Source: Planctomycetota bacterium (GTDB taxonomy: Bacteria > Planctomycetota > Phycisphaerae > WQYP01). Taken from it: a DNA stretch of 32,981 nt. The DNA is taken from NCBI GenBank assembly GCA_021808485.1, contig JAKBBN010000037.1:1-32981 (forward strand). Direction: 5' to 3'. The number at the start of each line of letters is the position of its first letter. Position 1 is the first letter of the stretch. A program made the position numbers and the translations under genes. This document shows, in pieces, positions 26,795-32,981 of the stretch. The notes under the pieces are model-generated. The model was not told where the DNA came from. It ran no database searches and worked only from the letters and a program-made list of their open reading frames with translations.

Positions 26795-27838
26795 CGTTTC
26801 ACCCGGAGCCATCAGTTCGGCGTCATACAGACAGGCATCCACAAAATTCCGCAGCTTGGCGGAAATCAGTCCGGCGAAATCCCCGCTGGGAAGAAAAGCC
26901 GGTGTGATATTCACCATCGTGCCCGCGGAGTCCGTATGAATGGTCGGCGGATCCCAGGAGCCGCCGCCGCGTGTGCCCATGAAGGAAAAATTCCAGATAT
27001 CGGCCGCAATATGCGCGGCAAAGGAGGCTTCCACCTGCATAACCGCGCCATTCTCAAACCGAATATGCCCCACCGCCAGATCCTCCACATTGTACGTGGC
27101 ATGATCCCAGCCCGGCCACATGCTCGCGACATTGCCCGGCTTATGCCCCAGATAAGTCCAAATGTTTCCGGCGGCGGACACCGGCCGCGGCGACCCCATC
27201 ATATAGTGCGCCATTTCCATGACATGCACACCAAGGTCAATCATCGGGCCGCCCCCCTGCAGTTCCTTGCGGCCGAAGACGCCCCAGTTGGGAATGCCCC
27301 GCCGGCGCAGGGCCTGACATTTGACAAACATCACATCGCCGAATTGTCCGCTATCCCGCGCCCGGACAAGCATTTGCGTATGCGGATGATACCGATATTG
27401 AAAACCCACGGCCAGCTTCCGCCCGCTCTTTTTGGCCGCGCCCAGCATTTGCCGGCATTCAATCGGATTCATAGCCATCGGCTTTTCCGTGATCACGTGT
27501 GCGCCGGCCTGCAACGCGTGAACGGCCATGGGCGCATGAAGCGAATTGGGCGTGCAGACGGAAACGGCATCCGGCTTTACCTCCGCCAGCATGCGCAGGT
27601 AATCATCATACAAGTGTGTAAGGCTGAATTTTTGCTGCATTACCTGCAGCCGCCGCGGTTTTATATCCACGCCTGCCACGATATCCACGTCCGCCATGGA
27701 CCGGAGCGCCTGGATATGAAGTTCGCTGATGCCGCCGCAACCAATGATGGCTATTTTAAGCTTTTTTTTAGGCGGGCTGTCAACGGCTGCCGCCTGATCC
27801 CGGCCCAGAGAATCCGTTGAAACGCTGCGGTCAACCAT
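26792..27838 (-). CDS. Gfo/Idh/MocA-family oxidoreductase, cut by an in-frame TGA
   Basis: 348 residues up to a TGA at 26794-26792. The N-terminal Rossmann fold has IAIIGCGGISELH, VCTPNSLHAPMAVHAL and the EKPMAMNP motif; the C-terminal alpha/beta domain has GFQYRYHP, GGGPMIDLGVHVMEMAHYMMG and the conserved catalytic Asp and His. Members are cytoplasmic NAD(P)-dependent sugar or polyol dehydrogenases; the substrate cannot be predicted. Right after ...LMAPGET the frame meets TGA, then continues open for 25 codons with the family-like helix LDVQAMIDGVYRAA and ends at 26714 overlapping the kinase ATG. The intact protein would be about 374 residues. TGA is an ordinary stop elsewhere in this window (murJ, the kinase), so this looks like a nonsense change (GGA to TGA is the simplest), a sequence error or read-through. 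Confidence 0.9.
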   Translation of the reverse strand: MVDRSVSTDSLGRDQAAAVDSPPKKKLKIAIIGCGGISELHIQALRSMADVDIVAGVDIKPRRLQVMQQKFSLTHLYDDYLRMLAEVKPDAVSVCTPNSLHAPMAVHALQAGAHVITEKPMAMNPIECRQMLGAAKKSGRKLAVGFQYRYHPHTQMLVRARDSGQFGDVMFVKCQALRRRGIPNWGVFGRKELQGGGPMIDLGVHVMEMAHYMMGSPRPVSAAGNIWTYLGHKPGNVASMWPGWDHATYNVEDLAVGHIRFENGAVMQVEASFAAHIAADIWNFSFMGTRGGGSWDPPTIHTDSAGTMVNITPAFLPSGDFAGLISAKLRNFVDACLYDAELMAPGET

Positions 27839-27887
27839 AACACTTCCCGATCATCCCCCGCCCGTAAGTCCGCGGAGACTTTGTATA

Positions 27888-28850
27888 TCAATGCGTGCGA
27901 TCAATCTGCACGAAGTAAGCATCACCCCAGACACTGTCATGTTGGCGCTTAACGCCCGGTACCAGCCGGCCGATGGCAATGACGCGGCGACGAAAAGCAA
28001 TGGCCCGCTGCCCGCCGCGATGGCGGAAGCCCCGCACACTGACAACCTGCGCCAGATTGTTGGCCCCGGTTTCAATGGTGACGCTTACGCCATGTTTGGC
28101 GATGAACTGTGCCGCGGCTTTGGCGTAACCCGGCTGCGTCGTAAGGATTACCAGGTACCAGTGATCCGCAAGGCGCGGCACATCCGCCGCCGCTACCACC
28201 CGGCCCACATGCACGGAATAGACCGGTTTTGCCGGAGCAGTCTGCACCGGCACAAGATTATTCTGCGGCAGGGCGCCGGGGTTTACCGGCGGCAACGGCG
28301 TGCTGTTATCAGCGGCCGCACCCGGATTGACATTTGTGGAAATGCTTGTGTCCGGATTGGCCGTGGAGTTTTCCTGCGGGGCCGCGGGCCTCCGCGTTGC
28401 CAGCATTATAAGCCCCGCGATCACCACAAAAATTATGATAAACAGCGCAAAAAGAAGCCAAGGACGGAATCTGGCCACCAGCACATCAAGCAAAACGGGG
28501 GTTTCCGCATTGGGGCGTACAATCGGCCGGGGAGATGCCGTCTCGCGCGGCGTTGCGGGCGCCGGGGCGTGATATACCTGTGTAAGCGACGGCTTATCGC
28601 CGGGAGTCGCAGCGGCATTGGCGCCGGCCGCGGAAGTTGCCCCCGGCGCCGCCGTGGTGGAATTCGCAGGTGGCTGACCGGTTGCAGCCTGACCAGGTGC
28701 GGTCTGGGCGGGGGCGGCCTGCGGCCGATTGTATTTCTCCAGCCATTCCGGCATTTTCATGCCGGAACCGGAATGCCGTCCGGATTTTGCGCCCGATTTA
28801 TCAATTAACTCAAAGAGCGCTGCGGAACCCTTTTTCCGGTTCGTTGCCAT
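27888..28850 (-). CDS. Single-pass membrane protein, SPOR-like C-terminus
   Basis: 320 residues. The N-terminus is cytoplasmic and begins MATNRKKGSAALFELID. Residues 42-118 are Ala/Pro/Thr/Gln-rich and disordered. One strong membrane helix spans about 130-151 (WLLFALFIIIFVVIAGLIML), then a Pro/Asn-rich linker and an outer C-terminal domain with YLVILTTQPGYAKAAAQFIAKHG and a series of strands. The two-strand/helix pattern and the Ala-rich helix resemble SPOR (peptidoglycan-binding) domains or small alpha/beta relatives, but the match is by eye. A role at the cell envelope is likely. It lies 49 bases upstream of the oxidoreductase gene on the same strand and could share its transcript. Confidence 0.8.
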   Translation of the reverse strand: MATNRKKGSAALFELIDKSGAKSGRHSGSGMKMPEWLEKYNRPQAAPAQTAPGQAATGQPPANSTTAAPGATSAAGANAAATPGDKPSLTQVYHAPAPATPRETASPRPIVRPNAETPVLLDVLVARFRPWLLFALFIIIFVVIAGLIMLATRRPAAPQENSTANPDTSISTNVNPGAAADNSTPLPPVNPGALPQNNLVPVQTAPAKPVYSVHVGRVVAAADVPRLADHWYLVILTTQPGYAKAAAQFIAKHGVSVTIETGANNLAQVVSVRGFRHRGGQRAIAFRRRVIAIGRLVPGVKRQHDSVWGDAYFVQIDRTH

Positions 28851-28981
28851 ATGCCACCCAAACTACCCCGCCGCTGCCGGGCAATCTTCCCGGCAGCCGA
28901 GGGGCTAACACCTGTAATGTAGCCTAGTCTGGCCGCGTAAACAACATTTCCGTGAAAGTCTATGATTTTTCGGGAATTATA

Positions 28982-29896
28982 TTATCTGCCGCGGGCGGGA
29001 GCGGTCAGTTCCCGCGCGGAAGATCTGCACAAGCTCGAAAGCGTATGTTCGGCGGCACGCAATTCCCGCCCCGTCTTCCAAGCGATACACCAAGTGCACA
29101 AAAGTTTTGTGCCGGGCGGCCGCAGCCACACCAGTTCGCCGGCCTGCACTTCGCGCCGCGCTGCCCAGCGAGCCAGTACGGTTACGCCAAGCCCCAGCTT
29201 CACCAGTTCCTTAATGGCTTCCATGGAACCAAGCTCCGTATAGGCGCCAAGCGGGGCGCCGCTGCGCGCCAGATAAGTTTCAGCAATATGAAATGTCACA
29301 CTTTGGCGTGAATAAAGCACATAATGTTGCCGGCCCAAGTCCGCCTTGTCCACTTTCTTCTCCCGGGCCCACGGATGCAACGGATTGACCAGAAATCCCA
29401 GCTCATCCTCCAGCAGCGGCTCATAACTGAGTTGGCGGGATTTCGGCCCGCACAATATGATCCCCAGATCAAGCCTGCCATCAAGGATCATTTGCCCGGC
29501 CTGTGGTGAATCCGCGGGTGTAATGGCCAGATTCCAGCCCGGATAACTTTCCGCAAATTCCCGGACAGCCGCCGGCAGGATGAACTGGCAAGCCGTCGCC
29601 GGCGCACCAATGCGAATTCTGCCCAGATCCGGCCGCGCGGCGGTGGCAACCGCCTGCCTCATTTCCTCCAGCGCGGCGAACACTCGCTGAGTATGGGCCA
29701 ATAAAACCCGCCCGGGATCCGTGAGGGTTATGGTTCGGCCGGCCCGCGTAAACAGCGGACATCCGGCGTGCTTTTCCAGAGCGGAAATCTGATGACTCAC
29801 CGCCGACTGCGTTAAGCGCAATGTTTCCGCCGCACGGGTAAAGCTTAGTTGTTGGGCAACCGCTTGAAATATTCGCAATTGATGCACATCATCCAT
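28982..29896 (-). CDS. LysR-family transcriptional regulator
   Basis: 304 residues, normal for the family. The N-terminal winged helix-turn-helix (residues 1-60: LRIFQAVAQQLSFTRAAETL, LTQSAVSHQISALEK, PLFTRAGRTITLTDPG) is followed by a two-lobed effector domain (RIRIGAPATACQFILPAAVREF, LDLGIILCGP, LVKLGLGVTVLARWAAR). It is divergent from the NasS-like gene, with 287 bases between starts, the usual layout in which a LysR protein controls its neighbour and itself. Given the neighbours it may be a nitrogen-assimilation regulator of the NtcB kind; that is inferred from context. The effector is unknown. Confidence 0.93.
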   Translation of the reverse strand: MDDVHQLRIFQAVAQQLSFTRAAETLRLTQSAVSHQISALEKHAGCPLFTRAGRTITLTDPGRVLLAHTQRVFAALEEMRQAVATAARPDLGRIRIGAPATACQFILPAAVREFAESYPGWNLAITPADSPQAGQMILDGRLDLGIILCGPKSRQLSYEPLLEDELGFLVNPLHPWAREKKVDKADLGRQHYVLYSRQSVTFHIAETYLARSGAPLGAYTELGSMEAIKELVKLGLGVTVLARWAARREVQAGELVWLRPPGTKLLCTWCIAWKTGRELRAAEHTLSSLCRSSARELTAPARGR

Positions 29897-30183
29897 GCGC
29901 TATCCATTATTATTTTTAATTACAAATAGTTTTATCATGAGTTGGATTTATAACATCAAAAATGCCAGAATGCAACCATCAGGCTGCGGACGGTAAAACC
30001 ACCGTGCGGCGGGCGGTTGGCCGCCGCTGAACCGGGAAATGCCGCCGAATAAGGGGTAATCGGCGGAAAGCCGAATCGCTGGCATCGGATTTGCCGCACG
30101 AGTCGGTGGACCTGGCACTGACAACCGGCTGTGCGTAAAAGAGCCGGATCAATGCCCGCCGGCCAAGCACAAAGGATAACGTG
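29897..30183 (+). promoter_or_regulatory. Divergent control region with two GC hairpins
   Basis: The first 65 bases next to the LysR gene are AT-rich and should hold both promoters. Then come two strong inverted repeats: GCGGCGG/CCGCCGC at 30006-30027 (8-base loop) and CCGCCG/CGGCGG at 30042-30066, the latter with inner A-T pairs and an AGGGG loop. Very short frames overlap them (29962-30030, 22 codons; one ending in TGATG at the NasS start). Leaders of nitrate genes are often controlled by NasT-type ANTAR proteins binding two small hairpins; here the loops are not the typical hexaloops, so this is only suggestive. Confidence 0.45.
30172..30176 (+). promoter_or_regulatory. Ribosome binding site of the split NasS-like gene
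   Basis: AAGGA, seven bases before ATG at 30184. It marks the true start of the gene, upstream of the frameshift. Confidence 0.65.
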
Positions 30184-31538
30184 ATGCGTATTGGTTTTGT
30201 TCGCCTGATAGACGCCGCGCCGCTGATCATAGCCGTTGAAAAAGGTTTTTTTCCGCAGCCGGAGTTGCCGTATCGCTGCATCGGGAAATAGGCTGGATGA
30301 ATATTCGTGACAAGCTTACCTATGGACGGCTGGACGCCAGTCACGCCCTGCTGGGCATGGCGATCATGAGCCAGTTGGGCCGCGCGGACTTTGTTGAGCC
30401 ATTGGTTGGCGTGATGGCACTTGGCGCCGGCGGCAATTCGCTGGTCGTTTCACGGCACCTGGCGGAAATGGGCATCACCTCCGGTGCGGCGCTGGGCAAC
30501 CTGGTGCGCACCGGCCTTTTCGGCCGCAAAATCGTGTGCGCTCATGTATCAAGTTTTTCCATGCATCATTACCTGCTGCGCGAATGGCTGGCGGAAGGCG
30601 GCATGAATCCGGACAAGGACGTGCAGCTTTGCCAGCTTACACCCATGCAGGTTGCCGAACATCTGGAGCGCGGCTATGTCGATCTGTTCTGTGCCGGCGA
30701 ACCTTGGGGAACTTTGGCCAAGGAGCGGCAATGGGGATCGGTCATTGCGGCATCCACTGACATTTTGCCCGCGCATCCGGAAAAACTTCTGGCGGTACGA
30801 CAGCAATATGCACAAGATCATGGCGAAGAAATAAGCCGCGTTGTGCAGGCCGTTCTTCAGGCCTGCCGATACTGCCGGAATCCCGGCAATATCCATGAAA
30901 TGGCCGCCATTCTGGCCCGGCCGGAATATTTAAATGAAAGCGCGGAACTGCTGGAACGCTGCCTGCGAGCGGATTCCGCCGGCACCGGATCCGCGGCCGC
31001 ACAGCGTGCGCGGTCCAAAGACTGGTTTGTGCGGAGTTGGCATGACACGCATACATTCCCTTCGTGCACGCATGTGGTATGGATGCTCCGGCAAATGATC
31101 CGCTGGGGAGAACTGGCCGCCGATGCACCGGTGCGGCAAATTGCTCAACGATCGGTACGATCGGACTTTTATCGCAAAGAGGCCGAAAGGCTGAATATCC
31201 CGCTGCCCCTGACCGATTTTCCCGACATGCCGCTTCGCCGCGGAGTTCTGACCATGACGCCACCCGTCGGCGGTTCCGATGCGGGACCGACGGGCCGCAA
31301 GACGGACAGCTTCCTTCAATCGCCGCCGTCGCCGCCTGCTGCCGGGCCGGCGGCGGTATCCGGGCATCGGAACCATGGCCTGCGGCCTCATCGGCCGGCG
31401 GGCAACAACGGCGGTGAGGGCCCGCAGGCGGCCGGTGCGGGCAGGACAAAAATCAAGGGCCTCCGCGCGCCGTTCCGTACAGGCGCCGGCTACACGGCGA
31501 TCGGCATCCGCCGGGGCATATCCGCCGTGACGGAGTAA
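30184..31538 (+). pseudogene. nasS: NasS/NrtA-like nitrate-binding protein, split by a -1 frameshift
   Basis: The gene starts at ATG 30184 and reads MRIGFVRLIDAAPLIIAVEK then GFF, after which this frame ends at 30289-30291. The -1 frame continues the protein as SAAGVAVSLHREIGW, MNIRDKLTYGRLDASHALLG and on to 31538. The change happens at seven T (30246-30252). The sequence matches NrtA/NasS proteins, whose binding fold holds nitrate or nitrite. No signal peptide or lipobox is visible, so it is more like the cytoplasmic sensor NasS than the transport protein NrtA. No NasT or transporter gene is in the window. The family-like part ends near PLPLTDFPDMPLRRG; the last 100 residues are Arg/Gly/Pro-rich and atypical. 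nirB follows 51 bases on. The gene may be broken, or made by frameshifting or transcript slippage. Confidence 0.8.
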
Positions 31539-31577
31539 TGGTCCGGCATCGCGGCCGGAGTCCGGCCGGGCTGAATC

Positions 31578-31582
31578 AGGAG
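31578..31582 (+). promoter_or_regulatory. Ribosome binding site deciding the nirB start
   Basis: AGGAG, seven bases before ATG at 31590; favours this ATG over the TTG two codons upstream. Confidence 0.65.
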
Positions 31583-31589
31583 TTTGGCT

Positions 31590-32882
31590 ATGATTCGCAA
31601 CAGCACGCAACACCTGGTAATCATCGGCAACGGCATGGCCGGCGCCCGAGTCGCGGAGGAAATCCTCAACCGCGATCCCACGCAGTATTCCATAACGATG
31701 GTAGGGGTGGAACCGGGCGGCAATTACAACCGGATTCTGCTGTCCAATGTACTCAACGGAACCCAGTCACCGGATCAGATCACACTGAATGCGCTGGACT
31801 GGTATGAACGCAACGGCATTGAATTGATTACCTCCCAGGCGGCCATCGGCCTGAACCGCACCAAGCGCCAGGTCATGCTCATGAACGGCCGCACATTGGA
31901 CTATGACAAAGTCATTATCGCCACGGGCAGTCGGCCGTTCGTTCCGCCGGTACCCGGGGTGGAACTGCACGGCGTATTTGTTTTCCGCACGCTTGATGAC
32001 TGCCGGGCCATCGAAAAATGGGCTCGAAAATCGACAAACGCCGTCGTGATCGGCGGCGGGCTGCTGGGGCTGGAAGCGGCGCGCGGACTGCTTACGCACG
32101 GGCCGAAGGTCCAGGTGGTGGAAATCGCCAATCATCTTATGGCGGTTCAGCTTGATTCGTCTGCCGGCGCTATTCTGGGCAAAACCCTGGCCGCGATGGG
32201 AGTCACCGCGCATTGCGGACAAACGGTCGCGGCCCTGCACGGCACCGCGCAACGCGCCGTATCCGCGGTGGAATTCAAGGGCGGCCGGCGGCTGGAATGC
32301 GACATGGTGGTTATTTCCGCCGGCATCCGCCCCAACAAGGAAATCGCGGCTGATGCGGCGTTAAAAACCGAACGCGGCATTATGGTCAATGACCACATGC
32401 AGACATCTGATCCCGATATTTACGCCGTCGGCGAATGCTGCCAGCATAACGGCCAGGTTTACGGACTTGTCGCGCCGATCTGGGAACAATGCCAGGTGCT
32501 CGCGGATCATATCACCGCGCGAAACCCCCATGCCGCATACCGCGGGTCCGTGACGGGCACAAAGCTGAAAGTCATGGGCGTTAATGTGGCCGGTATGGGC
32601 GAACGGGACGGCCTGCCCAGCGACGAAATTGTCCGTTATGAGGAACCGGCCGGCGGTGTCTACAAAAAAGTGATCATCCGCGATGGGAAACTGGTGGGCG
32701 CAACGCTGCTGGGCGATACGGACAACTTTTCGGACCTGATGGCGATGCTGCAATCCGGCGCCGCATTACCCCGGCGGCGCACGGACCTGCTGTTTGGCCC
32801 CGCTCCCGGAGCCGCGACGGGCTGCAGCATGGCGGACCTGCCGGATGAAAAGCGGATCTGCGATTGCAACGGCATTTCCTAG
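31590..32882 (+). pseudogene. nirB: NirB nitrite reductase large subunit, truncated by an IS
   Basis: 430 residues from ATG 31590. The FAD-binding fold (IIGNGMAGARVAEE, residues 11-24; NYNRILLSNVL), the NAD(P)-binding fold (VVIGGGLLGLEAARGL, 152-167) and the following SAGIRPN and DIYAVGECCQHNG segments match the N-terminal half of assimilatory NADH-nitrite reductase. Full NirB has about 800-850 residues: after the flavin part come a BFD-like [2Fe-2S] domain and the siroheme/[4Fe-4S] catalytic half. Here the protein stops at DLPDEKRICDCNGIS, exactly at the first Cys-x-Cys (424, 426) of the BFD-like domain, where a transposase end begins on the other strand. The siroheme half is missing, so nitrite cannot be reduced. 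The fragment might survive as a flavin oxidoreductase. Confidence 0.9.
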
Positions 32883-32981
32883 TGTACCGTCCCTAACGTT
32901 TCTTTGCACTTGGCAACCTTTGCCAATATGGTGTCGGCGTCCTTGGTCCATGTGAATATTTTCGGAGCGGCATTGTGGGCG
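32879..32981 (-). mobile_element. 3' end of an IS630-type transposase (partial)
   Basis: The reverse strand reads from the window edge through PKIFTWTKDADTILAKVAK to a TAG at 32881-32879, about 33 residues. FxWTK-x-AD-x-IL is the characteristic C-terminal signature of IS630-family (Tc1/mariner-like) transposases. The stop codon lies in CTAG (32879-32882), shared with the end of nirB; IS630 elements insert at TA, often within CTAG. The element end is therefore within a few bases of 32880, but the inverted repeat cannot be confirmed because the other end is outside the window. Confidence 0.75.

Noticed and set aside
1..32981. CRISPR array or rRNA genes
   Set aside because: No series of regularly spaced direct repeats and no ribosomal RNA sequence was seen.

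Overview
The window reads as a chromosomal segment of a fairly GC-rich, free-living bacterium, most likely a planctomycete and perhaps of the Phycisphaerae type. This is an inference from gene content, not a measured placement: a long cobalamin-dependent ribonucleotide reductase, a Rho factor with an acidic/alanine-rich N-terminal extension, a Gfo/Idh/MocA oxidoreductase, and a decayed integrase tail of a kind I associate with planctomycetes. Many genes have a good Shine-Dalgarno sequence, and in several cases it moves the start well inside the longest open frame (murJ, rho, nrdJ, dnaE, the P450, nirB).

Layout. 1-800: a decayed integrase-like tail (minus). 797-3088: a zinc-ribbon membrane protein (plus), then a YgfZ-like folate-binding protein and a pseudo-receiver protein (minus, likely one transcript). 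3089-3799: a long stretch with no convincing gene. 3800-6278: the lipid II flippase murJ and a small membrane protein (plus). 6341-6412: tRNA-Thr(UGU) (minus). 6622-9277: coaE and rho (plus), rho with a long leader and a strong intrinsic terminator. 9483-13991: nrdJ and dcd (minus), both serving dNTP supply. 13992-14509: an AT-richer gap. 14510-15679: mutY (plus), convergent with dnaE. 15703-29896: an unbroken minus-strand run of LysR regulator, SPOR-like membrane protein, Gfo/Idh oxidoreductase, PAS histidine kinase, NarL-type response regulator, Clp_N-cytochrome P450 fusion, phosphomannomutase/phosphoglucomutase, PBP4-type carboxypeptidase and dnaE. 30184-32882: a nitrate/nitrite assimilation locus (plus), divergent from the LysR gene: a NasS/NrtA-like nitrate sensor and the FAD/NAD domain of the nitrite reductase NirB. 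32879-32981: the 3' end of an IS630-type transposase (minus), running off the window.

Most notable points. (1) A protein joining two Clp N-terminal repeats to a complete cytochrome P450, encoded just downstream of a translationally coupled kinase/regulator pair. (2) The oxidoreductase before that pair carries an in-frame TGA 26 codons before its apparent true end; read through, it overlaps the kinase start as ATGA, the same arrangement that links kinase and regulator. (3) The NasS-like gene is split by a -1 shift at a run of seven T in perfect slippery-heptamer register. (4) nirB is cut at the first two cysteines of its BFD-like [2Fe-2S] domain by the IS630-type element. Points 3 and 4 together suggest that nitrate assimilation at this locus is decaying, unless the frameshift is programmed or a sequence error.
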